NCBI RefSeq assembly: GCF_003044275.1
Contig: NZ_PZPL01000001.1
Span: 806,001-870,000 of the forward strand
Reading direction: 5' to 3'
Source: Rathayibacter caricis DSM 15933
GTDB lineage: Bacteria; Actinomycetota; Actinomycetes; Actinomycetales; Microbacteriaceae
DNA: 64,000 nt
The first letter of the stretch is position 1, and each line of letters starts with the position of its first letter. The position numbers and the translations under genes were made by a program. Shown here one piece after another: positions 41,230 through 49,369 of the stretch. Below the pieces are notes generated by a model. It was not told the origin of the DNA. It ran no database searches and saw only the letters and a list, made by a program, of their open reading frames with translations.

Positions 41230-43101
41230 TCAGCCCGCGGGCGTGCCGGCGAGCGAGCCGACCAGCTCGCCGCCGCCCGCGCGGTCCACGAAGCAGAACG
41301 AGCGGCGCTCGCCCGCGTCCCACTGCTCCTGCGTGACCGGGAACGAGGCCGAGACCTGGACGTCGCCGTAGGTCTCGGCCGCCGCGACGTCCACGACTCC
41401 GGCGGCCTGGCAGAGCGAGGCGACCGAGAGCGCGAGCGCATCGGATCCGGGGAACACCGTCTCGGTCAGCGGCTCGGCAGCGACCAGCTGGCCGGCGTGC
41501 GGCGCGGCGCAGTCGACCACAGTGAACTCCTCGGCCCAGACGGAGTCGAACGGCTGCAGGCACTCCCCGCCGAGGAGGGCGCTCCACGCGTAGGTGCCGG
41601 CGGGCAGGGGTCCGACCGTCGGCAGCACCGCGGTGGGCTCCGGAGTCGCGCTCGCCTCCTCGCTCGGCGCCTGGGTCGCGACCGGCACCGCGGCCTCGGG
41701 ACGGTTCGCCGACGCGACGGCGTACCCGATGGCCGCGAGGACGGCGAGGATCACGACGACCCCGACCGCGATCAGGGCGATCAGGAGTCGTCGACGTCCC
41801 GCCGTCCGCCCGGGGGACGGCGGCGAGAGCGGGGCGATGCTGGGGGGCTCGGTGGCGATGCCGGCCGTGGTGGGGCCGCTCGGCGCCGGGGCGTCCGCGC
41901 GAGGGGTCCTCTGCCGTGCGGCGCGCGGAGCCTTCTCGCGCGGAGCCTTCTCGCGGGCGGGCCTGGACCGGGGCGTCTTCTCGCCGGCGGCGTTCGCGTG
42001 CGCCGTCGCCGGCGTCGTGCTGAACGGAGCGTCGGCACCCTCGGCGGAGGCGGCGTCGCGCGACCCGGACGGATCGGCGGGATCACCGGAGTCCGTCGGC
42101 TCGAGATTCCACGCGAACGCGGTGCCCCGCCAGAGCTCCTCGTCGCCCGCGTCGTCGTCGTCCGCTCCGGCGGGCGGAGTGACGACGTCCTCCCAGACGG
42201 GAGGCGCGTCCCAGCCGCCGCGAGGGTCCGGCCACTGGTAGACGGTGCCGTTCGGCGCGGTGTCGCGCTGCGAGGGCGCGGTGGCCCCGGCGGGACGGTC
42301 GTCGCGCGGCTCCTCGGGCTGCTGGGCGTCACGAGCGGCGGGAGGTGCGCTGGGCGCGAGAGGCCCGGCGACGGGGGGCGCCGAGCGCGGGGTCGAGGCG
42401 CGCTCGGCCGGGTCGCGGCGCGCGGCGTCGAAGCGTGGCTGCGGGCGCACAGGGGGCGCGGTCTGCTCCGGCTCAGGAGCCGGTCCGCGGTCGACGACGG
42501 CCTCCGCCTCGGGTTCCGCGGGGCGCTCGGGCTCAGGCGCCGGAGCGGGACGGCGGTTCGCGTCGGGCTCGTCGGCCGAGGCGGGCTCGCGCTCCGGGCG
42601 GGATTCCTCCTCGCGCTCCTCCGCAGCCCCTGAGGTCTGCAGCGGCGGCGTCGGTTCGAGGACCATGGTCGGCTCCGGCGGAGCAGAGGCCTCGGCCGCG
42701 ACGAGCGGCGGCACGTGCACGGTCGTCGCCTGGGGCTCGTCACGGCCGGCCGCCTGCGAAGGACGCTCCGGTGCGGCTGCCTCCGGCGCGGCTTCCTCGA
42801 GTGCGGACTCGTCAGGAGCACCGTCGGTCTGCTCCGACGCGTCGGACGACTCCTCCGGCGCCGACTCGGCCTCCTCGGACTCCGACGGCGCGGCGGGTGC
42901 GGCGGGTGCGGACTGCGGATCGACGGGCTTCCACTCGGACCCGGTCGGTGTCGCGCGCGGCGCGTCGAAGATGCTCTTCAGGCGTCCGCCGCTGAGCTGC
43001 TGCAGGAGCCACTCGCTGCCGCCGACCTGGCGCTCCGGCTCCTTCGGGCGGTCCTCGCCCTCGGAGTGGTCGCCGCGTCCGCGGTTGCCGTCGTCGACCA
43101 T
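41230..43101 (-). CDS. Membrane protein with septum-formation-like domain
   Basis: This 623-residue protein has a very long disordered cytoplasmic part (about 1-460) rich in Pro, Glu and Ala. A basic stretch precedes one membrane helix (about 472-495, LLIALIAVGVVVILAVLAAI). The extracytoplasmic domain (about 520-620) resembles the septum-formation family: GECLQPF, EEFTVVDCAAPHAGQLV, later cysteines in SLCQAAG and SFCFVDR. Its ATG overlaps the end of pyrE by one base. It may link the envelope to cell division; this is inference. Confidence 0.75.
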   Translation of the reverse strand: MVDDGNRGRGDHSEGEDRPKEPERQVGGSEWLLQQLSGGRLKSIFDAPRATPTGSEWKPVDPQSAPAAPAAPSESEEAESAPEESSDASEQTDGAPDESALEEAAPEAAAPERPSQAAGRDEPQATTVHVPPLVAAEASAPPEPTMVLEPTPPLQTSGAAEEREEESRPEREPASADEPDANRRPAPAPEPERPAEPEAEAVVDRGPAPEPEQTAPPVRPQPRFDAARRDPAERASTPRSAPPVAGPLAPSAPPAARDAQQPEEPRDDRPAGATAPSQRDTAPNGTVYQWPDPRGGWDAPPVWEDVVTPPAGADDDDAGDEELWRGTAFAWNLEPTDSGDPADPSGSRDAASAEGADAPFSTTPATAHANAAGEKTPRSRPAREKAPREKAPRAARQRTPRADAPAPSGPTTAGIATEPPSIAPLSPPSPGRTAGRRRLLIALIAVGVVVILAVLAAIGYAVASANRPEAAVPVATQAPSEEASATPEPTAVLPTVGPLPAGTYAWSALLGGECLQPFDSVWAEEFTVVDCAAPHAGQLVAAEPLTETVFPGSDALALSVASLCQAAGVVDVAAAETYGDVQVSASFPVTQEQWDAGERRSFCFVDRAGGGELVGSLAGTPAG

Positions 43102-43649
43102 CAGCTCAGCCCGAGGTCGGCCAGCCCGATCGCGGCGAAGTACGGGTAGCCGGCGTCCTCGATGATCTCGCGCGCACCCGTCGCGCGATCGACGACGACG
43201 GCGACTCCGGCGATCTCGGCGCCCACCTTCAGCAGCGCCTCGATGGCCTTCAGCGGCGAGCCGCCGGTGGTGGAGGTGTCCTCGACGACGACGACGCGCT
43301 TGCCCTCGAGGTCGGGGCCCTCGACCTGCCGGCCGCGGCCGTGGTCCTTCGGCTCCTTGCGCACGACGAACGCGTCGTAGGCGAGCCCGCGGGCGGCGCC
43401 CTGGTGCAGGATCGCCGACGCGATGGGATCGGCGCCCATGGTCAGTCCGCCGACGGCGTCGACGCGCTCGATCGGCGCGATGAGGTCGAGCATGACCTGC
43501 CCGATCAGCGGGGCGACCCGGTGGTCGAGGCTGACCCGGCGGAGGTCGACGTAGTAGCTCGCCTTCTTGCCGCTCGTCAGGGTGAAGTCCCCGTGGAAGA
43601 CGGCGTCGGAGCCGATGTACTCGATGAGCTGCTGGCGTGCGTCGTTCAC
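43101..43649 (-). CDS. pyrE: Orotate phosphoribosyltransferase
   Basis: This 182-residue enzyme has the PRPP-binding motif VVVVEDTSTTGGSPLKAIE, GGLTMGADPIA and DAFVVRKEPKDHGRG. It makes OMP from orotate and PRPP in pyrimidine biosynthesis. It lies 9 bp after the second ABC exporter gene and overlaps the downstream septum-like gene by one base (TGATG), so it is probably in one operon. Confidence 0.96.
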   Translation of the reverse strand: MNDARQQLIEYIGSDAVFHGDFTLTSGKKASYYVDLRRVSLDHRVAPLIGQVMLDLIAPIERVDAVGGLTMGADPIASAILHQGAARGLAYDAFVVRKEPKDHGRGRQVEGPDLEGKRVVVVEDTSTTGGSPLKAIEALLKVGAEIAGVAVVVDRATGAREIIEDAGYPYFAAIGLADLGLS

Positions 43650-43658
43650 AGGGCCACT

Positions 43659-45701
43659 CTACGGGGCGGTCTCGACGCCTCCGGGGAGGCCCGCGGGCGA
43701 GGTCGCCCCCGTCTGCTCGTCGCTCCCTCCGCGGAACTGGGTCATGTAGAGCTCGTAGTAGGCGCCGCGGCGGCGCAGGAGCTCGTCGTGAGCGCCCTGC
43801 TCGACGATGCGCCCCGCCTCCATCACGAGGATCGTGTCGGCGTCGCGGATGGTCGACAGCCGGTGCGCGATGACGAACGACGTGCGGTCGGTGCGCAGCG
43901 CCGCCATCGCGTGCTGCACCAGCAGCTCGGTGCGGGTGTCGACCGAGGAGGTCGCCTCGTCGAGGATCAGGAGCGACGGGTTCGCGAGGAACGCGCGCGC
44001 GATCGTGATCAGCTGGCGCTCTCCGGCCGAGACGCTGCCGCCGTCGGCGTCGAGCACGGTGTCGTAGCCGTCGGGCAGCTGCTGCACGAAGCGGTCGACC
44101 ATCGTCGCGCGGGCCGCGTCGGCGATCTCGTCGTCGGTGGCGTCGAGCCGGCCGTAGCGGATGTTCTCGCGGATGGTGCCCTCGAAGAGCCACGCGTCCT
44201 GGAGGACCATGCCGACCCGCGAACGCAGGTCGCCGCGGGCGAGGCGGGTGATGTCGACGCCGTCGAGCAGGATCCGCCCGCCGGTGAGCTCGTAGAAGCG
44301 CATCACGAGGTTCACGAGGGTGGTCTTGCCCGCGCCGGTCGGACCGACGATGGCGACGGTCTGACCGGGCTGCGCCGAGAACGAGAGCCCCTCGATCAGC
44401 GGCTGCTCCGGGTCGTACGAGAACGAGACGTCCTGGAACTCGACGTGGCCGTCGGTGCGCTCGGGGAGCGAATCGGTGACGGTCTCGGCGTCCTGCTCGT
44501 CGGCGTCGAGCAGCTCGAAGGTGCGCTCGGCCGAGGCGACGCCCGACTGCAGCATGTTGGCCATGCTCGCCAGCTGGGTCACCGGCTGGGTGAACTCGCG
44601 CGAGTACTGGATGAACGCGGTCGCGTCTCCGAGGGTCAGCTGCCCCGACGCCACCCGGAGCCCGCCGACGACCGCGATGAGGACGTAGGACAGGTAGGAC
44701 ACGAAGGTCATCGCGGGCATGATCATGCCCGACACGAACTGGGCGCCGAACGAGGCCGTGTAGAGGTCGTCGTTGCGCCGGTCGAACTCCTCGAGCATCT
44801 CGCGGTCGCGGCCGAAGGCGCGGACGATCTCGAGGCCCGAGAACGACTCCTCGATGTGGCCGTTCAGTGCGCCGGTGTTCTTCCACTGCGCGGCGAACAG
44901 CTTCTGCGAGCGCGCGCCGATGACTCCCGCGATGACGCCGGACAGCGGGAGCGAGATCAGGGCGATCAGCGCGAGCTGCCACGAGACGATGAACATCATC
45001 GCCGCGATGCCGATGATCGTCAGCACCGACTGCACGAGCTGCGAGAAGGCCTGCTGGAGCGCCGTCTGGATGTTGTCGACGTCGTTCGTGACGCGCGACA
45101 TCACGTCGCCGCGCTGCCGGGTGTCGAAGTAGCGCAGCGGCAGGCGGTTGAGCTTGGCCTCGATGTCCTGGCGCAGGCCATAGACGACGCGCATCACGAG
45201 CCCGTTGAGGAGGAAGCCCTGCGCCCACATGAGGACGGAGGCGACCACGTACATCAGCAGCACGATGATGATGAGCCGGCCGAGCACGACGAAGTCGATG
45301 CCCTGCCCGGGCACGATGTCGGTCTTGGAGAGCATGTCGGCGAAGGTGCCGTTGCCCGAGGCCCGCTGCTGCTCGATGATCTGCTCGAGCGGCACTCCGG
45401 CGGGCAGCTGCGACCCGATCACGCCGTTGAAGATCGTGTCCATCGCCTGGCCGAGGATCTTGGGCGCGATCACGGTGAGGACGACCGACGCCGAGACCAG
45501 CGCGACGACCACGATCATCCGGGCCTTCTCGGGGCCGAGCAGGCTGAAGAGCCGCTTCGCGGAGGGCCAGAAGTGCTGGGCCTTGCGGGCGGGCGGCCCG
45601 TCGCCGAACATGCCGCCGTCGGCCTCGCCGGGCTCGTACTCGGGTGCGAGCGACTCCGGCTCGGCCGGCTGCTCCTCCACTGCGTCGCGGACGCGCGCCA
45701 T
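43659..45701 (-). CDS. ABC exporter half-transporter, catalytic subunit
   Basis: This 680-residue half-transporter has an N-terminal cytoplasmic extension (about 1-45), six membrane helices (about 58-350) and an ATPase (about 415-650): Walker A GPTGAGKTT, signature SAGERQ (deviating from SGGQ), Walker B LLILDEATSSVD with the catalytic Glu. Together with the upstream gene it fits the heterodimeric TM287/288 type. The ATG lies 1 nt after the stop of that gene. The substrate may be lipid, peptide or drug; the sequence does not say. Confidence 0.92.
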   Translation of the reverse strand: MARVRDAVEEQPAEPESLAPEYEPGEADGGMFGDGPPARKAQHFWPSAKRLFSLLGPEKARMIVVVALVSASVVLTVIAPKILGQAMDTIFNGVIGSQLPAGVPLEQIIEQQRASGNGTFADMLSKTDIVPGQGIDFVVLGRLIIIVLLMYVVASVLMWAQGFLLNGLVMRVVYGLRQDIEAKLNRLPLRYFDTRQRGDVMSRVTNDVDNIQTALQQAFSQLVQSVLTIIGIAAMMFIVSWQLALIALISLPLSGVIAGVIGARSQKLFAAQWKNTGALNGHIEESFSGLEIVRAFGRDREMLEEFDRRNDDLYTASFGAQFVSGMIMPAMTFVSYLSYVLIAVVGGLRVASGQLTLGDATAFIQYSREFTQPVTQLASMANMLQSGVASAERTFELLDADEQDAETVTDSLPERTDGHVEFQDVSFSYDPEQPLIEGLSFSAQPGQTVAIVGPTGAGKTTLVNLVMRFYELTGGRILLDGVDITRLARGDLRSRVGMVLQDAWLFEGTIRENIRYGRLDATDDEIADAARATMVDRFVQQLPDGYDTVLDADGGSVSAGERQLITIARAFLANPSLLILDEATSSVDTRTELLVQHAMAALRTDRTSFVIAHRLSTIRDADTILVMEAGRIVEQGAHDELLRRRGAYYELYMTQFRGGSDEQTGATSPAGLPGGVETAP

Positions 45702-45702
45702 C

Positions 45703-47436
45703 TCAGGCCACCCCTTCGGTGCTCAGCTGCGATTCGACGATCTCGCGGTAGGTCGCGTTCGTCTCGAAGAGGTCGTCGTGGGTGCCGCGGCCGACCACGC
45801 GACCGGCGTCGAGCACGACGATCTGGTCGGCGTGCCGGATGGTCGACACGCGCTGCGCGACGATGATCACGGTCGCGTCGGTGGTCGCCGCGGCGAGGGA
45901 CTCGCGCAGTCGCGCATCGGTCGCGACGTCGAGCGCCGAGAACGAGTCGTCGAAGAGGTAGACGCGGGGCCGGGCGACGAGAGCCCGCGCGATGCAGAGC
46001 CGCTGCCGCTGACCGCCCGAGACGTTCGTGCCGCCCTGCGAGACCGGCTCGTCGAGACCGTGCTCCTTGCTGCGGACGAAGTCCTCGCCCTGGGCGATGC
46101 GCAGGGCCTCCCAGAGCTCGGCGTCGGTGGCCTCGGGCCGCCCGAAGCGGAGGTTCGAGGCGATCGTGCCCGAGAAGAGGTACGGGCGCTGGGGCACGAG
46201 GCCGATGACCCGGGCGAGCTGGGCGCGGTCGAGGGAGGAGACCGGCACTCCGTCGATCGTGACCGACCCCTCCTGCGGGTCGAACAGGCGCGGCACGAGG
46301 CCCAGCAGCGTGGTCTTGCCGGCACCGGTCGAGCCGACGATGGCGGTCGTGCGACCCGGCTCCGCGACGAGATCGACGCCCGACAGCACCGGCCGCTCGG
46401 CGCCGGGGTAGCCGAAGACGACGCCGTCGAACTCGACCCGGCCGGAGGTGGGCGCGTCGGCGCCGCCCTCGGGCGTGGTCAGGCTGGTGCGCGTGGTCAG
46501 CACCTCGTCGATCCGCTCGGCGCAGACCACCGCGCGCGGGATCATCATGACCATGAAGACGCCCATCATCACCGCGGTGAGGATCTGCAGGAGGTACTGC
46601 AGGAAGGCGGTCAGCGAGCCGATCTGCATCTGACCCGCGTCGACGCGCTGCCCGCCGAACCAGAGCACGGCGGCGGTAGCCAGGTGCAGGATCATCATGA
46701 TCGCCGGGAACATCAGCACGAAGATGTTGCCGACCTTGATCGACACCTCGGTGATCGCGGCGTTCGCGCGGCGGTAGCGCTCGGACTCGAACGGCTCCCG
46801 CACGAAGGCGCGCACGACGCGGATGCCCGTGATCTGCTCGCGCAGCACCCCGTTGATGCCGTCGATGCGGTCCTGCATGAGGCGGAACAGCGGCAGGAGG
46901 AGGAAGACCAGCACGCCGACGACGACGAACAGCACCGGCACCGAGACCCAGACCAGCCACGAGAGGCCGACGTCCTCGCGCAGCGCGAAGACGATGCCTC
47001 CGATGCACATGATCGGGGTCGAGACCATGAAGTTGAGGGTCATCAGCACGAGCATCTGCACCTGCTGCACGTCGTTCGTGCCGCGGGTGATGAGGGTGGC
47101 CGTGCCGAATCGGCCGACCTCGAGCCCGCTGAGGGAGTCGACGCGGCGGTACACGTCGCGGCGCAGGTCGCGCCCGACCGCCATGGCGGTGCGAGCGCCG
47201 AAGTAGACGCCCCCGATCGCGGTGACGACCTGGACGAGGCAGACGCCCAGCATGGTCACGCCGGTCGACCAGATGAAGTCGGTGTCGCCGGTGCCGATGC
47301 CCTGGTCGATGATCTCCGCGTTGAGGCTCGGCAGGTACAGCGCCGCGAGCGTCGAGATCAGCTGCAGCACGACGACCGCCGCGATCCAGCGGGAGTAGGG
47401 CTTCGCGTAGGACGACGCGAGTCGGAGCAGGATCAC
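45703..47436 (-). CDS. ABC exporter half-transporter, degenerate-site subunit
   Basis: This 577-residue half-transporter has six membrane helices (about 15-310) and an ATPase (about 345-570): Walker A GSTGAGKTT, intact signature SGGQRQR, and Walker B VYLFDDSFSALD, where the usual catalytic Glu is Asp. With the SAGERQ in the downstream subunit, this gives one degenerate and one consensus ATP site. The GTG at 47436 (GAGGAA upstream) is chosen in a long open frame. Confidence 0.9.
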   Translation of the reverse strand: MILLRLASSYAKPYSRWIAAVVVLQLISTLAALYLPSLNAEIIDQGIGTGDTDFIWSTGVTMLGVCLVQVVTAIGGVYFGARTAMAVGRDLRRDVYRRVDSLSGLEVGRFGTATLITRGTNDVQQVQMLVLMTLNFMVSTPIMCIGGIVFALREDVGLSWLVWVSVPVLFVVVGVLVFLLLPLFRLMQDRIDGINGVLREQITGIRVVRAFVREPFESERYRRANAAITEVSIKVGNIFVLMFPAIMMILHLATAAVLWFGGQRVDAGQMQIGSLTAFLQYLLQILTAVMMGVFMVMMIPRAVVCAERIDEVLTTRTSLTTPEGGADAPTSGRVEFDGVVFGYPGAERPVLSGVDLVAEPGRTTAIVGSTGAGKTTLLGLVPRLFDPQEGSVTIDGVPVSSLDRAQLARVIGLVPQRPYLFSGTIASNLRFGRPEATDAELWEALRIAQGEDFVRSKEHGLDEPVSQGGTNVSGGQRQRLCIARALVARPRVYLFDDSFSALDVATDARLRESLAAATTDATVIIVAQRVSTIRHADQIVVLDAGRVVGRGTHDDLFETNATYREIVESQLSTEGVA

Positions 47437-47784
47437 GGGGTTCCTCGAGACGGGGTGGGGAGTGCGGGGAGGGGCGACGGGCCGATCCGGAGGGACGGCT
47501 GTCGTGACCGGAGGATCCCGTGCAGACGGCGACCGGGCGGATCGGGCGACGGCGAGGGGCTGCGGATCGGGTGACGGCGGAGGGCGACGGAAGGAGGAGC
47601 GGCGACCGCGGGCGGCGGCGCCGAGGACGACGCGGGTGGCGCCGATCGGGACGGCGCACAGACAACCATCGACCACCGACACCGGTTGCGCAATCCGTCG
47701 GGCGGATGACCGACGAGCGGGCCGCATCCGGTCGCCCACCACCGCCCGCACCGTCCTGTCGGCGGCGGCTCCTACACTTCGAGG
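47437..47784. other. Intergenic region, no gene seen
   Basis: A 348-bp gap between the divergent exporter operon and exonuclease gene. It is G-rich and low in complexity near 47450-47600. A TACACT box at 47773-47778 lies 6 nt before the exonuclease ATG. Confidence 0.5.
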
Positions 47785-48624
47785 ATGCGCATCGCCACGT
47801 GGAACGTGAACTCCATCCGGGCCCGCACGGGCCGCGTCGTCGACTGGCTGGTCCGCGAGGACGTCGACGTGCTCGCCATGCAGGAGCTGAAGTGCAAGCC
47901 CGAGCAGTTCCCGCACGAGACCTTCGCCGAGGCGGGATATCACGTCGAGATGGCGGGGATCAGCCAGTGGAACGGCGTGGGCATCGCCTCCCGCCTCCCG
48001 ATGGAGGACGTGCAGATCGGCTTCCCCGGCATGCCCGGCTTCGCCAAGGCCCCCGCCGAGGACGGCTCGCTCCCCCTCGAGGCCCGCGCGATCGGCGCCA
48101 CCGTGGACGGCGTCCGCGTCTGGAGCCTCTACGTGCCCAACGGCCGCGCCGTCGGCGACCCGCACTACTTCTACAAGCTCGAGTGGCTCGCCGCCCTCGA
48201 GGCGAGCACCCGCGAGTGGCTGACCGCGCAGCCCGATCTGCCGCTCGCGCTCGTGGGCGACTGGAACGTCGCTCCGCTCGACAGCGACGTGGGCGACCCG
48301 TCGCTGGGTCCCGGATCCACGCACGTCTCGATCCCCGAGCGCGAGGCGTTCGCCGCGTTCGAGTCGGCCGGACTGAGCGACGTCGTGCGCCCGCTCGTGC
48401 CGGAGGGGTACACCTACTGGGACTACAAGCAGCTGCGCTTCCCGCGCAACGAGGGCCTCCGGATCGACTTCGTCCTCGGCTCGCACGCGTTCGGCGAGCT
48501 GGTCACGGCCGCGTCGATCCACCGCGACGAGCGCAAAGGCGACGCACCGAGCGACCACGTCCCCGTGGTGGTCGACCTCGATCTCGAGACGACCCTCGAC
48601 GACGACCGGCCCATGATCTTCTGA
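47785..48624 (+). CDS. xth: Exodeoxyribonuclease III (AP endonuclease)
   Basis: This 279-residue enzyme has the exonuclease III/AP-endonuclease motifs: WNVNSIRAR at the N terminus, MQELKCK with the metal-binding Glu, YVPNGR, VGDWNVAP and SDHVPVV near the C terminus. It nicks DNA at abasic sites and degrades 3' ends in base-excision repair. The mRNA appears leaderless (TACACT 6 nt before the ATG). A membrane-protein gene follows 2 nt later. Confidence 0.93.
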   Translation: MRIATWNVNSIRARTGRVVDWLVREDVDVLAMQELKCKPEQFPHETFAEAGYHVEMAGISQWNGVGIASRLPMEDVQIGFPGMPGFAKAPAEDGSLPLEARAIGATVDGVRVWSLYVPNGRAVGDPHYFYKLEWLAALEASTREWLTAQPDLPLALVGDWNVAPLDSDVGDPSLGPGSTHVSIPEREAFAAFESAGLSDVVRPLVPEGYTYWDYKQLRFPRNEGLRIDFVLGSHAFGELVTAASIHRDERKGDAPSDHVPVVVDLDLETTLDDDRPMIF

Positions 48625-48626
48625 CG

Positions 48627-49142
48627 ATGGCCTCCTCGAAGAAGAAGCGGGCGCGCGCGGCCGCGGACGGCTCCTCCTCCGCCCGGCCCGCGGCACCGCG
48701 CCCGGCCGCCCGGCCCGGCCCCGCCGGTCGCGCGCACGACGAGCTGCGGACCGACGCCTACCGCACCGTCCGCGAGGTGCTCGAGGCGGGGCGCCCGCGC
48801 CGCCGGCGCTGGGACCTCGTGCTCTCGATCCTCGGCTGCCTGGGGCTCGGACTCGTGGCGATCGTGCTCGGCTACCTCGCCGCCGTCCTCTCGGTGTTCC
48901 CCGCGCAGTGCGAGGGGCGGAACATCGCGTGCGACTTCGACCGGATCGACTGGGGCGTCTCGCTCGCCCTGCTCGGCCCGCCGGTGCTGACGCTGATCGC
49001 GGTGGCCGTGGCGGTCGTGCGCTACCTGGTGGGCCGCCGGGCGTTCTGGGTGCCACTGGTCGGCTTCGCGCTGTGCGTCGGCACCGCGTTCCTGGCGTCC
49101 TGGCTGGTCACGAGTGCGATCCCGGGGTCTGCTCTGGCCTGA
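48627..49142 (+). CDS. Membrane protein with basic N-terminal region
   Basis: This 171-residue protein has a basic, Ala/Pro-rich N-terminal part (about 1-60), then three membrane segments (about 65-90, 105-130 and 138-160) with a short cysteine-containing loop (FPAQCEGRNIACDFDRIDW) between the first two. It begins 2 nt after the exonuclease III stop, so it is probably in the same transcript. I do not recognise a domain with confidence. Confidence 0.7.
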   Translation: MASSKKKRARAAADGSSSARPAAPRPAARPGPAGRAHDELRTDAYRTVREVLEAGRPRRRRWDLVLSILGCLGLGLVAIVLGYLAAVLSVFPAQCEGRNIACDFDRIDWGVSLALLGPPVLTLIAVAVAVVRYLVGRRAFWVPLVGFALCVGTAFLASWLVTSAIPGSALA

Positions 49143-49167
49143 GCGGGCGGGTCGGGCCGAACCTCGG

Positions 49168-49323
49168 GGAACGTGGGTCTCGATACGCCCCTCCGGGGCT
49201 ACTCGACCAGCAGGGAGCGGGAACGTGGGTCTCGATACGCCCCTCCGGGGCTACTCGACCAGCAGGGAGCGGGAACGTGGGTCTCGAGACGCCCCTCCGG
49301 GGCTACTCGACCAGCAGGGAGGG
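49168..49323. repeat. Three tandem 52-bp REP-like units
   Basis: A 52-bp unit starting GGAACGTGGGTCTCGATACG repeats three times at 49168, 49220 and 49272. Each holds a palindrome, CGCCCCTCCGGGGC, then TACTCGACCAGC. The third has GAGACG for GATACG. The array lies between convergent genes. There are no spacers, so it is not a CRISPR array. Confidence 0.9.
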
Positions 49324-49369
49324 GCGCTCGCACGACGCGGGGCGACTCGACCGGCGGGCGACCGACGGG

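Noticed and set aside
47437..49056. Upstream extension of the first ABC half-transporter
   Set aside because: The open frame runs antisense to exonuclease III; the transporter fold begins at GTG 47436 with GAGGAA upstream.
49168..49323. CRISPR array
   Set aside because: Only three direct copies with no unique spacers and no cas genes.
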